Under the pieces are notes generated by a model, which saw only the letters and a program-made list of their open reading frames with translations, did no database searches and had not been told where the DNA came from. Position numbers and translations under genes: made by a program. From NCBI GenBank assembly GCA_036389795.1, contig DASVWD010000078.1:1-48264 (forward strand): a stretch of 48,264 nt of DNA, written 5' to 3'. The stretch comes from Longimicrobium sp. (GTDB lineage: Bacteria > Gemmatimonadota > Gemmatimonadetes > Longimicrobiales > Longimicrobiaceae). Positions 16,601-24,426 of the stretch are shown piece by piece (positions within the stretch are counted from its first letter, which is position 1; every line of letters starts with the position of its first letter).

Positions 16601-18005
16601 CTACTCGTACGACGCGGTGAGCCGGCTCACCGGCTTCAGCCACCTCGTCGCCACGCCCGGCGACCTGGTGTGCGAGAATCCCTGGCAGCCGAGCACGTGC
16701 TACCGGCCGACCGAGTGGGTGGAGACCGACGCGGCCGCGTACTCGTACGACGCGGTGGGGAACCGCACCGACGCCGGGGCGTCGCTGCAGCCCGCGAGCA
16801 ACCGGTACGCCACCTTCCGCGGCTACGGCTTCGCGTACGACGAGGAAGGCAACCTCACCCGCAAGTACAACGCGAGCTACGACCAGACGCTCTCCTGGAA
16901 CAGCCTGGGCCAGCTCGAGAGCGTGACCACCAACGGTGTGACCGTCTTCTACGGGTACAACGGCTTCGGCCAGCGGGTGGTCCGCAGCGTGGCGGGCGGC
17001 TCGTCCACCTACTCGGTGTACGACGGCGACGACCTGCTGCTGGAGGTGGACCAGAACGGCACCCTGCTGCGGGAGTTCGCCCACTACCCGGGGATCGACC
17101 GTCCGCACAGCCTGCGCGCGGCGGACGGCTCGGTCTACTACTATGCGACCGAGTATCCCGGGCACGTCGCGGGCCTCTTCAACTCCAGCAACCAGGTGGT
17201 GAACGAGTACCGTCACAACCCGTGGGGGGAGACGGAGGTGGTCACCGAGGGTGTGCCGCAGCCGCTGCGCTACATGGCGCGGGAACTGGACGCGCTCACG
17301 GGGCTGTACTACGTGCGCAACCGCTGGTACGACCCGGTGCTGGCGCGCTTCGTCAGCGATGATCCGATCGGGCTGGCGGGAGGGATCAACACGTACGCCT
17401 ACGTTGGGAACAGTCCCACGAACTACCTTGATCCCCTGGGACTGCTACGGCGGGATGGCTGCATCGACTGGTATCTGATCACCATCAACCGGAGGACCGG
17501 CCAGGTCGTCAGCGAAACGTATGTGCGTACCACCTGTCCCGAGGGAGGCAATGGGAACGAGGGACATGACGAAAAGAATCACAGACAATGTCCTCTCCCG
17601 CCCCCGCTCCCGCCGGGCGCGAGTGTCGACGACAACGTGAGTCTTGCGCTTCGTGCATGGTGGCTCCGCTGGGTCGAGGGGATCGGAGAGTTGTTGACGA
17701 TGGCCTGGTTCCGTGACATGGTCGGGAAGAACAAGCCCTGGGACTATCAGCAAAGCACGGGAGGGCTGCGCCCCGAGTACGAGGACGGAGGGAACTTCAA
17801 CTACGGCGCCACTGGGCGCGCGGTGGGGTTTTCGAGGGGAGATCTGCTGCGGGCCGCCGGATACGTCCAATCCAGAAATCCGTCGGGATCGGCCGCGGGA
17901 GACGGGCATTGGTGGGGAAGGGCCCCGTACGGCGACGAGCGCGTCGACCAGGCCTGGATCCGACAGGGGATTCGCTACTACGAGGAAGGATGTTACAAGA
18001 AATGA
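13659..18005 (+). CDS. RHS/YD-repeat polymorphic toxin with type-44-like C-terminal domain
   Basis: A 1448-aa exported protein. A signal peptide lies within residues 17-42 ([18 protein letters not shown] then AAAQQ); ATG at 13707 is an equally good start and neither has a clear ribosome-binding site. Residues ~45-290 are Ig-like beta domains, followed by many YD repeats (~430-1190) that build an RHS shell. The RHS core ends with [40 protein letters not shown] at about residue 1259. The ~185-residue tail after DPLGL is unlike the shell and lower in repeats. It has [27 protein letters not shown] and [10 protein letters not shown], which I recall as the polymorphic toxin type 44 pattern. RHS proteins encapsulate and release such C-terminal toxins against competitors. 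The stop overlaps the start of the following lipoprotein gene. Toxin activity cannot be told from sequence. Confidence 0.88.
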   Translation: MIVRFHPTAFSRSRYRMLFRLAALLAVVALVCAGSTPAAAQQPCQSLNPRCTNYAPFVAVTPAGGTYTTPYVTVTVEFSDDSGLNFGSFQAKLNGHVIQGGLAGAGTEGSTVLGLDLAPGVNTLEVSVCDLTGKCDAGGGSYTYTQPPPAQWHADPLISLAPYSEGVRTVSPFDAVQTYTTPAYVSKDVPRSVTLVYTGAQAQARAFVQVDAFDNSQEKPATLSIQVLDAAGNPVTGERHYSVEGAATHRLAATWTAPHLPTGAYTYLVAVRSHWAGDTRTSTVPVRVLIVNEQGSRFGAGWSVAGLQRLHFRGDSVMVTNGDGSAVYFAKNGFTIWKRPEGEWSELTRPDSLWHRRWPDGTEAVFSGDGYLKYVTDRFQNTTSFSWTWTADGARVPYQIVDPVQQATTFAYHGANGTHSYKLGAIYDPGGRGTGFAYYDGQNNLTYVHEADQGVGLVLGYDGAHRLVSRANRDGGTWTYVYDAAGLVAADSLPTVTLEGGAQARPAVRFRAWETALLSPGPGAAPRVDSAAARAEVTDPRGAVTRLAFDRFFQPTRVEEPLGDTTLISRNEQGQPTTVVLPTGAVSRYQWEGASLTRSWDAESGGFTDYTYETAYNQLETVSSGGAVTTYHYGPRGELRKVRLGSDSTLFDYTPDWRILWSQDAAGHRTDYTYQPTGFRNLAEVRDLDASGSTRVVSYGYDSYGRAATVTDAAGTVQRFYDLINRDTAVSDPAGTTRLTYQETQLYRVTDAAGKAYTFHHNPLGWLTSEVDPNGRPRSFGYDVAGNVVRATDRRNRTVTFSHDSLGRVLARTADGATTTYEYGPDRRWVYAHNDVSADTIRFDERGRPTDEVTIFPGVPGGVFRRTSTWSEEGLRERLAYNAPGRTLPEIRFRYNASLQLDGILAFGAWTNLYYNDDAQVDTIWLPSGARQTFQYTGTHLPAQARWSVPGLDGRLGFRYGFDHLDRLLLRNNASGSTERRYSYDAVSRLTGFSHLVATPGDLVCENPWQPSTCYRPTEWVETDAAAYSYDAVGNRTDAGASLQPASNRYATFRGYGFAYDEEGNLTRKYNASYDQTLSWNSLGQLESVTTNGVTVFYGYNGFGQRVVRSVAGGSSTYSVYDGDDLLLEVDQNGTLLREFAHYPGIDRPHSLRAADGSVYYYATEYPGHVAGLFNSSNQVVNEYRHNPWGETEVVTEGVPQPLRYMARELDALTGLYYVRNRWYDPVLARFVSDDPIGLAGGINTYAYVGNSPTNYLDPLGLLRRDGCIDWYLITINRRTGQVVSETYVRTTCPEGGNGNEGHDEKNHRQCPLPPPLPPGASVDDNVSLALRAWWLRWVEGIGELLTMAWFRDMVGKNKPWDYQQSTGGLRPEYEDGGNFNYGATGRAVGFSRGDLLRAAGYVQSRNPSGSAAGDGHWWGRAPYGDERVDQAWIRQGIRYYEEGCYKK

Positions 18006-18424
18006 GCTGCGCGAACCGACGTAATCTCTTCGTCGTCGCGATCGTGGGAATGCTGGTGGGGATCACCGGGTGCGTCGACTGCGACAATTGGGTGGTCGAA
18101 CGAAGCCGGTCGCCGAACCGTGAGTACGACGCGGTGGTGTTCTCCGCGGTCTGCGGCTTCGGGATGTCGGTGAACACCCAGGTCTCGGTAGTGAAGGCAG
18201 GGCGGGAGGCGAAGGGGAAAGGCAACGCCCTCTCGGTCATCTTCGCCGACACTGCGGGGACCGCCTCCCGCATCGGGTCGCCGGCGGTCGAGGCACGGTG
18301 GCTTGCACCCGACACCCTGAAGCTCACCTACTACCGCTCGGCCAAAGTGCTCAGGAACCCGCCGCGGGTCGGGGACGTCGTGCTGCTGTACGAGATGAAG
18401 GAAGATCCGCCGCGAACTCCGTAG
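18002..18424 (+). CDS. Lipoprotein, probable immunity protein of the RHS toxin
   Basis: A 140-aa predicted lipoprotein. The signal peptide ends in a lipobox, VGITGC, with Cys24 as the lipidation site. The mature part contains RSPNREYDAVVFSAVCGFG and NTQVSVVKAGREAKGKGNAL, resembling the DUF5412-like small proteins (SPDGKYDA...CG...V.I pattern). Its ATG overlaps the RHS stop (ATGA), implying coupled translation, and GAGGAAGG lies 12 bp before it; ATG at 17990 is an alternative. Position directly after a polymorphic-toxin tail is the standard place of an immunity gene, and lipid anchoring would put protection in the periplasm. Its immunity role is inference from position only. Confidence 0.72.
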   Translation: MSCANRRNLFVVAIVGMLVGITGCVDCDNWVVERSRSPNREYDAVVFSAVCGFGMSVNTQVSVVKAGREAKGKGNALSVIFADTAGTASRIGSPAVEARWLAPDTLKLTYYRSAKVLRNPPRVGDVVLLYEMKEDPPRTP

Positions 18425-18507
18425 CCGCGGCTCACGATCAAAACACAAGTCGCGTTTGCCGATGCGAGTTCGGCAGCCGCGACTCGTCGTTCACGACTTC
18501 AGGCGCC

Positions 18508-19659
18508 TCACCCCGTGCGCAGCAGGTCGCGGCGGATGCCGCCGAGCAGGTCTGCCAGGATGAGCTGCGGGTTCACGTTGCCGGCGGCCATGTCCTGCGC
18601 CTCGCGCACGCGCAGGATCGCCGACGCCACGCCCTCGGCGCTCACGCCCGGCTTCTTCGCGATCGCGGCAAGGAGCGCGGGGTCGTCGGTGTAGGCCACC
18701 TGCTCGGGGGCGCCGGCGGCCACGGCCATCAGGTCGCGCAGCCACAGTCCCAGCGCCTCCAACCCGGCGGCGAACTCGCCGCGCGCGCCGGCGGGGGCCA
18801 CGGCGTTGGCCGCCGCGAAGCGCTCCGCCCCCGAGCCCGACGTGGCGGCCACCAGCAGCCCGCGCGCCGTCTCGCGCTGCTTCTGCAGCATCCCCGCGCC
18901 CCCGGCCGTCGGCAGCAGGCGCAGCGCCCGGCCGACGGCGCCTTCGGAGACGGCGGCCAGCTCTTCGGCCTGCTTCGGCGGCATCCCCCGCTCGCGCACG
19001 AGGAAGTCGGCGACCTCGGCGGCGGAGAGGCGCAGCAGGCGCACCGGGAGGACGCGCGAGCGGATGGTGGGGAGCAGCGCGCCGGGGTTCGAGGAGGTGA
19101 TGACGAGGGTCGTGTCGGCCGGGGGCTCCTCGAGCAGCTTGAGGAAGGCGTTGGCGGCCTCGGGGCTGGACTCCTGCGGCACCATCGCCTCGGCGTCGCC
19201 GACCACGAACACCTTGCGGCGGCCCATGGCGGGGCGCACGGAGGCCAGGCGCTGGAGGTTCTGCACCATCCCCAGGAAGTAGGCGGGCGCCCGGTCGTAC
19301 GCGGGGACGTGGAAGGGGTCGCCGCGGCGCGCCTCCAGCTCGGCGCCGCGCGCCTCCTCCAGCTTGTCGCGCAGCTTCTCGGGGGTGGCCGCGTCGGGGC
19401 GGGGGAGCGGGAAGAACCAGTGCACGTCGGGGTGCTCCAGACGCAGCACCATGCGGCACGGCTGGCACTGCCCGCACGCGGTTCCGTCCGCCGCGGGAGA
19501 CGCGCAGACGAGCTGCTGGGCGAGCCAGAGCCCCACCCGCTCCTTGCCCACGCCCGCGGGGCCGTGGACCAGCAGCGACTGCGGCAGGTTCCCCGCGCGC
19601 AGGGCGGTGATCAGCTTGGCGCGGACGTCCGCGTGCCCGTAGACCGGCGGCAGCGCCAT
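18508..19659 (-). CDS. holB: DNA polymerase III subunit delta'
   Basis: A 383-aa clamp-loader subunit of the AAA+ family. Walker A is HGPAGVGKE (Lys39). The zinc-binding cysteines are Cys52, Cys62, Cys65 and Cys68 (ACGQCQPC). Further segments are GRRKVFVVGDAEAM, EAANAFLKLLEEPPADTTLV and TSSNPGALLPTIRSRVLPVR; the usual SRC motif reads SRV here. An insertion of ~35 residues around FPLPRPDAATPEKLRDKLEE separates the zinc module from the ATPase core. With delta and tau it loads the sliding clamp during replication. Residues 270-383 are the helical collar domain. The ATG start fits the family (MALPPVYGHADVRAKL). It converges on the RHS-lipoprotein unit, with an 83-bp gap. Confidence 0.92.
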   Translation of the reverse strand: MALPPVYGHADVRAKLITALRAGNLPQSLLVHGPAGVGKERVGLWLAQQLVCASPAADGTACGQCQPCRMVLRLEHPDVHWFFPLPRPDAATPEKLRDKLEEARGAELEARRGDPFHVPAYDRAPAYFLGMVQNLQRLASVRPAMGRRKVFVVGDAEAMVPQESSPEAANAFLKLLEEPPADTTLVITSSNPGALLPTIRSRVLPVRLLRLSAAEVADFLVRERGMPPKQAEELAAVSEGAVGRALRLLPTAGGAGMLQKQRETARGLLVAATSGSGAERFAAANAVAPAGARGEFAAGLEALGLWLRDLMAVAAGAPEQVAYTDDPALLAAIAKKPGVSAEGVASAILRVREAQDMAAGNVNPQLILADLLGGIRRDLLRTG

Positions 19660-19809
19660 CAGCGGAAGCCGTGGAGAAGGTTCGCGCGCTCCGGCGGGCG
19701 CCGGCGCGGGGGGCCCTCACCCGGCCGCCTTAGGGCGTCCACCCTCTCCCAACTTCGGGCGAGGGTACTTGACGGGACTCCTCGACGCGGGGACGGGAGT
19801 TGTTGCTGG

Positions 19810-19837
19810 CTGTTCCCTGTAACCTGTCCCCTGTTCC
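19810..19837. repeat. Heptamer array, four CTGTTCC-like units
   Basis: Units CTGTTCC, CTGTAAC, CTGTCCC, CTGTTCC with exact 7-bp period. The other strand reads GGAACAG/GGGACAG, a different core from the AGTGC arrays but the same period. Confidence 0.85.
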
Positions 19838-19844
19838 CTCGCCG

Positions 19845-19989
19845 TTGCATGAGGGATGCGCGCCCGGAGGGCCGGGACCGGGGCGGCCGGGCAGTTTCGG
19901 CCGACGCGGGCCCGGCGCCGTTGGGCACGGCGGTATCGTGCCCTACGGCGCGCGCAGCCCGGCCCGGAGCGCAGCGGAGGGACATGCCC
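19845..19989. repeat. Family B dispersed repeat (copy B1)
   Basis: About 145 bp, starting TTGCATGAGGGATGCGCGCC and ending GGAGGGACATGCCC. Contains a strong internal stem GGGCACGG/CGTGCCC. Copies B2 (25865-26007) and B3 (31401-31546) are in the opposite orientation. Confidence 0.85.
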
Positions 19990-20032
19990 GAATCACGCAG
20001 TTCCGTCTTTCTCATCATCCGACGACGAAAGA

Positions 20033-21319
20033 TCACCGGCCGCGCAGCCAGGTGAGCGGGTCCACGGCCTCGCCGCCGGGGGCGCGGATCTGGAACTCCA
20101 CGTGCGCGCCCTCGGGGGTCCGCTCGCCGCCCACGGTGCCGACCACCTGCCCCTTCTGCACCGTGGCGCCCTGCTGCACGGAGACGTCCTTGAGGTACAG
20201 GTAGAGCGAGTAGTAGCCGCCGCCGTGGCTGACGACCACCGTGGGGCCGTACCCCTCGAACGGCGCCGCCATCTCCACCCTGCCGCCCTCCACCGCGCGC
20301 ACCGGCGTTCCCGGCGCCGCGCCGATCCCCACGCCGTTGTAGCGGATGGCGGTGCCGTTGGACTGCTCGGCGCGGCCGAAGCGGTAGACCAGGCGCCCGT
20401 CCACCGGCCAGTTGAGCGCGCCCACGTCCGCGGTCGTCATCGTCGGCGCGGCGGCGCGCGTCGTCGGGGTGGACGGGCGGGCGGGGGCGCTCCCCGGGCT
20501 CGTGCGGGCGCGCTCGCGCTCGGCGGCCAGGCGCTCGCGCTCGCGGCGCTCGGCCTCGCGGCGGCGCGCCTCCAGCGTGGCGATCAGCGAGGTGAGGCGC
20601 CGCTCGTCGCGCACCAGCTCGTCGAGCCGCCGCGCCGCGGAGCGCTCGTGCGAGCGCAGGGAGGAGAGCGTCCCCGAGCGCTGCGCCTGCAGGTTCTGCA
20701 GCTGCGAGTTCTCCTGGGCGCGCTCGTTCTGCAGGTACTGCAGGTCGGTGAAGTTGCGCCGGAGCTCCTGCTCGCGCAGCGCCAGCTGGCGCTGCAGCTC
20801 GGCCACCTCGCGCACCAGGTGGCGGTCGCGCCGGGCCACCAGGTACAGGTACTTGTAGCGGTTGAGCAGGTCGCTGAAGGAGTGCGCGGTCAGCAGCACC
20901 TCCTGCGTCTGCAGCGGCCCGCGCTTGTAGATGTCGCGCACCCGCCGGTCCAGCAGCAGGCGCTTCTCGGCCAGCTGCTGCTCCACCGACAGCAGCTCGG
21001 CGGTGGTCTCCTCGATCTTCCGCTGGGTCTCGGCGAGCTGGATGTTCAGCTCCCGGAGCAGCGACTCGGACACCTGCCGCTGCCGCTGGATGTTGCGCAC
21101 CTCGGCCGAGACGTCGTGCACCTGCCCGCGGATGCGCTGCAGCTCGCTGCGCAGCTCGCTCCGCTCGGCGCGGATCTCCTGCAGGCGGCGCTGGCTCTCG
21201 GTGAGCTGCTGCGTGGGGTTCGCCTGCGGCTGCTGGCGCCCGCGCTGTGCGGGCGCCCCCGTCGGGAGCGCGGCCAGCAGCAGCAGGGCGAGCCCGGCGA
21301 GCGCGCGCCGCACCGTCAC
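20033..21319 (-). CDS. EnvC-like murein hydrolase activator (coiled coil + degenerate M23/LytM)
   Basis: A 428-aa exported protein. Signal peptide: residues ~3-25 (VRRALAGLALLLLAALPTGAPA). Residues ~35-270 are a long charged coiled coil (for example LRSELQRIRGQVHDVSAEVR), then an Ala/Pro/Thr linker and a C-terminal M23 domain from ~300 (LNWPVDGRLVYRFG, VSHGGGYYSLYLYL, HVEFQIRAPGGEAVDPLTWL). The zinc ligands of active LytM enzymes are mostly lost: the H-x(3)-D site reads YNGVGIGA and the HxH pair reads LYLYLKD. That is the EnvC pattern, where the domain activates amidases rather than cutting. It follows ftsE and ftsX, the exact partners of EnvC, and its GTG start overlaps the ftsX stop by 4 bp (GTGA); GTG at 21313 is an alternative. 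Confidence 0.9.
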   Translation of the reverse strand: MTVRRALAGLALLLLAALPTGAPAQRGRQQPQANPTQQLTESQRRLQEIRAERSELRSELQRIRGQVHDVSAEVRNIQRQRQVSESLLRELNIQLAETQRKIEETTAELLSVEQQLAEKRLLLDRRVRDIYKRGPLQTQEVLLTAHSFSDLLNRYKYLYLVARRDRHLVREVAELQRQLALREQELRRNFTDLQYLQNERAQENSQLQNLQAQRSGTLSSLRSHERSAARRLDELVRDERRLTSLIATLEARRREAERRERERLAAERERARTSPGSAPARPSTPTTRAAAPTMTTADVGALNWPVDGRLVYRFGRAEQSNGTAIRYNGVGIGAAPGTPVRAVEGGRVEMAAPFEGYGPTVVVSHGGGYYSLYLYLKDVSVQQGATVQKGQVVGTVGGERTPEGAHVEFQIRAPGGEAVDPLTWLRGR

Positions 21320-22173
21320 ACCGCCTGCAGGTGGCGCCTGACGGCCACCATGCTGGAGAGGAAGCCGAAGACGGTGCCCACCAGCACCACGAGCAGGATC
21401 CACTCGGCCGGGAGCCACTCGATGCGGAACATGGTGGCCTGCAGGAGGCGGTACGTGGCGTAGGTGAGCCCCGCCGCCAGCACGCCGCCCAGGAGGCCGG
21501 TGATCAGGCCCTCGAGGAGGAAGGGGCGCTGCACGAAGCCGTCGGTGGCGCCCACCAGCCGCATGATGGCGATCTCCTCGCGCCGGGCGAACACGGCGAT
21601 GCGCACAGCGGTGGCGATGATGATGGCGGCCACCAGCGCGAAGGCGGCGCCCAGCACGGTGGCGGCGGCGCCGGCGATCCGGCGCAGCATGAAGATCTTG
21701 TCCAGCCACTCGCGCCCGTAGCGCACGTCTTCCACGAACGGGTACGCGCCCAGCCGCTCGGCCACGCGCCGCGCCGTGGCGGGGTTGCGGTGCTCGGGCT
21801 CGAGGCGCACCTCCAGCGAGGCGGGGAGCGGGTTGTTCTCCAGGTCGGTGAAGACCTCCTGGAACTCCTCCATCTCGGCGCGCGCGGTGGCGAGCGCCTC
21901 CAGCTTGGTCACGTAGCGCAGCTCGCCGACCTCGGGGAGCGCGCGCACCTCCTGCTGGATCTGCTCGAGCTGGGCCGGGGTGGTCTCGTCGTCCAGGTAC
22001 GCCACCATCTCCACCTTCTCCTCCACCTGCCGGATCGCCTGCCCGATGTTCCAGGCGGTGAGCCCGAAGAGGCCAACGACGAAGAGGGAGAAGGCGATGA
22101 GGACCACGGAGAGCGAGGCGAGGAGCGGGCTCCGGCGGAAGGCGGCCAGCGCCTCGCGCAGCGAGTACGGCAT
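21316..22173 (-). CDS. ftsX: Cell-division ABC transporter permease FtsX
   Basis: A 285-aa membrane protein with four predicted helices: one at residues ~18-45 ([20 protein letters not shown]) and three at the C-terminal half ([60 protein letters not shown]). Between the first and second helix lies the large periplasmic loop (~45-165) that in FtsX contacts EnvC. The conserved cytoplasmic [20 protein letters not shown] is present. FtsX transmits ATP-driven movement of FtsE to cell-wall hydrolase activators at the division site. ATG overlaps the ftsE stop by one base (TGATG), showing a tight operon ftsE-ftsX-envC. Confidence 0.95.
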   Translation of the reverse strand: MPYSLREALAAFRRSPLLASLSVVLIAFSLFVVGLFGLTAWNIGQAIRQVEEKVEMVAYLDDETTPAQLEQIQQEVRALPEVGELRYVTKLEALATARAEMEEFQEVFTDLENNPLPASLEVRLEPEHRNPATARRVAERLGAYPFVEDVRYGREWLDKIFMLRRIAGAAATVLGAAFALVAAIIIATAVRIAVFARREEIAIMRLVGATDGFVQRPFLLEGLITGLLGGVLAAGLTYATYRLLQATMFRIEWLPAEWILLVVLVGTVFGFLSSMVAVRRHLQAV

Positions 22174-22943
22174 CACACCCTCCCGCGCTCGAGGGCGGGC
22201 TTCTCCGCGAGGGCCGCGGGGCCTTCGGCCGGGGGCGGCGCCGGCCGGGCGGCGGGGGCCGCGGCGGCGGTGGCGGCGCCGGACGAGTCGTAGACCACCT
22301 GCCCCTGCGCCAGCTCGATCACCCGGTACTGCGGGTGGGCGCGCACCAGGTCCAGGTCGTGGGTGGCCATCAGCACCGTCATCCCCATCGCGTTGATCTC
22401 GCGGAACAGGTCGAAGACGCCGCGCGCGGCCCACTCGTCCAGGTTGCCGGTGGGCTCGTCGGCCAGGAGCACCAGCGGCTCGTTGGCCAGCGCGCGGGCG
22501 ACGGCCACCCGCTGGCGCTCGCCGCCGGAGAGCTCGTCGGGGTACGCCTGCGCCTTGTGCGCGAGGCCCACCTGGGTGAGCACGCGGCTCACGCGCTGGG
22601 GGATGGCCGCGCGCTTGACGCCGGTGACCTCCAGCGCGAAGGCCACGTTCTCCTCGGCGGTGCGGTCGCGCAGGAGGCGGAAGTCCTGGAAGACCACGCC
22701 CAGCTTGCGGCGCAGCAGCGGGATCTCGCGGCGGCGGATGAGCTTGCTGGAGAAGCCGGAGACGCGCACCTCGCCCGCCGAGGGGGTCTCGGCCATCATG
22801 ATCAGGCGCAGCACCGTGCTCTTGCCGGCGCCCGAGTGGCCGGTGAGGAAGACCAGCTCCCCCTTGGGGACGTGGAAGGAGACGTCCCTCAGCGCCGGAC
22901 CGGAGCGGGGGTACTCCTTGTAGACCGCTGTCAGCTTGATCAC
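22173..22943 (-). CDS. ftsE: Cell-division ATP-binding protein FtsE
   Basis: A 256-aa ABC ATPase. Walker [11 protein letters not shown]-loop [11 protein letters not shown], signature [19 protein letters not shown], Walker [12 protein letters not shown] and H-loop MATHDLD are all present. The opening ([20 protein letters not shown]) is typical of FtsE. Beyond the ~222-residue core there is an extra Ala/Pro-rich C-terminal tail of ~30 residues ([20 protein letters not shown]) that is absent from most FtsE proteins. Start codon is GTG, placed exactly where FtsE proteins begin. It is the first gene of the ftsE-ftsX-envC set; its promoter should lie in the 240-bp gap holding the family A repeat A3. 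Confidence 0.95.
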   Translation of the reverse strand: MIKLTAVYKEYPRSGPALRDVSFHVPKGELVFLTGHSGAGKSTVLRLIMMAETPSAGEVRVSGFSSKLIRRREIPLLRRKLGVVFQDFRLLRDRTAEENVAFALEVTGVKRAAIPQRVSRVLTQVGLAHKAQAYPDELSGGERQRVAVARALANEPLVLLADEPTGNLDEWAARGVFDLFREINAMGMTVLMATHDLDLVRAHPQYRVIELAQGQVVYDSSGAATAAAAPAARPAPPPAEGPAALAEKPALERGRV

Positions 22944-23065
22944 GCGACGGACCGCGGGGAGGGGGACGACCTATGTGGGGAGGACGGCGTAATTTAGTCG
23001 CGACATTGCGCTCTGTCAAAGCAATGTCGTTCTCCCCGGCGCAGGGATGGCGCAGATCGGTTTTT

Positions 23066-23190
23066 CGTAGGGGCGAGGCATGCCTCGCCCGGATGGCCGG
23101 AGGCCATCACGAGGAGCCGGATCATCCTGCCGTTCCCACCCTCCTCGCAGTCGCGGCCCTCCGGCGGTCGAGGCATGCCTCGCCCCTACG
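23066..23190. repeat. MITE-like family A element (copy A3)
   Basis: Ends carry 22-bp identical inverted repeats: CGTAGGGGCGAGGCATGCCT at 23066 and its reverse complement ending at 23190. The interior is unlike A1/A2/A4. Its right end overlaps the last codons of pdxA and supplies that gene's TAG stop. Confidence 0.85.
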
Positions 23191-24133
23191 AATTCCACGC
23201 CGAGCTGCGCGCGAGGCGTACCGCGAGGAGGATCGCCTCCTTCATCGACGACGGGTCGGCGAGGCCCTTGCCGGCGATGTCGAGCGCGGTGCCGTGGTCG
23301 GGCGAGGTGCGGGGGAAGGGGAGGCCCAGCGTCACGTTCACCCCGCTGCCGAACGCCGCCGTCTTGAACGCCGCCATCCCCACGTCGTGGTACGGCGCGA
23401 TCACCGCGTCGAACTCGCCGCGGACGGCGCGGGTGAAGACGGTGTCGGCGGGGATCGGGCCCCGGGCGTCGACGCCCGCCGCGCGCAGGCGCTCCAGGGC
23501 GGGGGCGACGATGCGCGCCTCCTCGTCGCCGAAGAGGCCGCCGTCGGACGCGTGCGGGTTCACCGCGCAGAGCGCCAGGCGCGGCGACGCGATCCCCCAT
23601 TGATCGCGCAGCGAGCGGTGGGTCAGCATCGATTGTTCGACCAGGAGGTCGGCGGAGAGCGCGGCGGGGACGTCGCGCAGCGCCAGGTGGGTGGTGGCCA
23701 GCACCACGCGCAGGGGGCCGCCCAGCGCGGTGCGCTCCGCGGCCATCATCATCACCACCTCGGCCGCGCCGGCCAGGTCGCGCAGCATCTCCGTGTGCCC
23801 GGGGAAGCGCCAGCCGCCCGCGTGGAACGCCGCCTTGTCGATCGGCGCGGTGACGATCGCCTCCACCTCGGCCGCCAGCGCCAGCTCCACCGCCCGCCGG
23901 ACCGCTTCTCCTGCGATCCGCCCCGCCGCGGCCGCCCCGTCCTCCGGGCTCCAATGTCCGACCCCGACGTCGTCCGCGGACCGGAGCAGCTCCCGCGGCC
24001 CCACGCGGACGAACGAGGCCGCGCCGGCGACCTCGGGGTCGGCCAGCGCGGCCTCGGTGACTTCGGGGCCGATCCCGCGCGGGTCGCCCAGGGTGACGGC
24101 GATGCAGGGAAGGCGTCTCCACGGGGGGGTCAC
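23186..24133 (-). CDS. pdxA: 4-hydroxythreonine-4-phosphate dehydrogenase (vitamin B6 synthesis)
   Basis: A 315-aa enzyme that oxidises 4-phosphohydroxy-L-threonine in pyridoxal phosphate synthesis. Family signatures: IAVTLGDPRGIGPEVTEAAL, TAPIDKAAFHAGGWRFPGHT, NPHASDGGLFGDEEARIVAP, then APYHDVGMAAFKTAAFGSGV and LPFPRTSPDHGTALDIAGKG. Metal-binding His residues in PGHT, YHDVG and SPDHG are kept. The GTG start overlaps the stop of the S4 gene by 4 bp (GTGA); the open frame before it is a shadow. surA-pdxA neighbourhood is also known from Enterobacteria. The final Ser-stop (TCG TAG) comes from the end of repeat A3, suggesting that the repeat inserted at or trimmed the 3' end. Confidence 0.94.
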   Translation of the reverse strand: MTPPWRRLPCIAVTLGDPRGIGPEVTEAALADPEVAGAASFVRVGPRELLRSADDVGVGHWSPEDGAAAAGRIAGEAVRRAVELALAAEVEAIVTAPIDKAAFHAGGWRFPGHTEMLRDLAGAAEVVMMMAAERTALGGPLRVVLATTHLALRDVPAALSADLLVEQSMLTHRSLRDQWGIASPRLALCAVNPHASDGGLFGDEEARIVAPALERLRAAGVDARGPIPADTVFTRAVRGEFDAVIAPYHDVGMAAFKTAAFGSGVNVTLGLPFPRTSPDHGTALDIAGKGLADPSSMKEAILLAVRLARSSAWNS

Positions 24134-24426
24134 CCCCAGGGCTCCGCGTCGGGGCGGCGCTCTTCGCGCAGCACGCGGTACAGGTCGCGCGCCGCCTTCT
24201 TCGACACGCTCTTCCCCGGGGTCGCCAGCAGCTCCACCTCCAGCGTCCGCGACGGGTAGCGCACCTCGATCCGCCTCCCCGGCGGCACCGGGTCGCTGGG
24301 CCGGGCGGGCCTGCCGTCCAGCATCACCGCCCCCGCCTCGCACGCCGCCTTCGCCTCGCTGCGGCTCTTCGTCAGGCAGAGGCGGTGCAGGAGGACGTCG
24401 ACGCGGAGCGGGCCCTCGTCGCTCAA
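24130..24426 (-). CDS. S4-domain RNA-binding protein (Hsp15/RqcP type)
   Basis: A 98-aa protein that is essentially one S4 domain: LRVDVLLHRLCLTKSRSEAK, AACEAGAVMLDGRPARPSDP and RRIEVRYPSRTLEVELL. This is the layout of Hsp15 and RqcP, which bind stalled large ribosomal subunits carrying nascent chains; a general RNA-binding role is also possible. C-terminal basic helix KSVSKKAARDLYRVLREERR follows. No ATG fits; TTG at 24426 overlaps the surA stop by 4 bp (TTGA) and gives the family start, mirroring the GTGA overlap with pdxA. It sits in the middle of a translationally coupled surA-S4-pdxA set. Confidence 0.85.
   Translation of the reverse strand: MSDEGPLRVDVLLHRLCLTKSRSEAKAACEAGAVMLDGRPARPSDPVPPGRRIEVRYPSRTLEVELLATPGKSVSKKAARDLYRVLREERRPDAEPWG

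Larger units (their letters stand above)
19660..20032. other. Repeat-filled gap between envC-like gene and holB
   Basis: 373 bp without a gene. Contents: a C-rich/G-rich hairpin near 19735-19767 (ACCCTCTCCCAACTTCGGGC...), a heptamer array at 19810-19837 and the family B repeat at 19845-19989. Confidence 0.6.

Noticed and set aside
13641-17216. 1191-codon open frame antisense to the RHS gene
   Set aside because: Its translation is Val/Arg/Gly/His-rich with no domain, typical of a shadow frame caused by high third-position GC; the opposite strand encodes a clear RHS protein.
24134-24343. Upstream extension of pdxA to an ATG at 24343
   Set aside because: It would read through the S4 gene in another frame; the GTG overlapping the S4 stop gives the family N-terminus.
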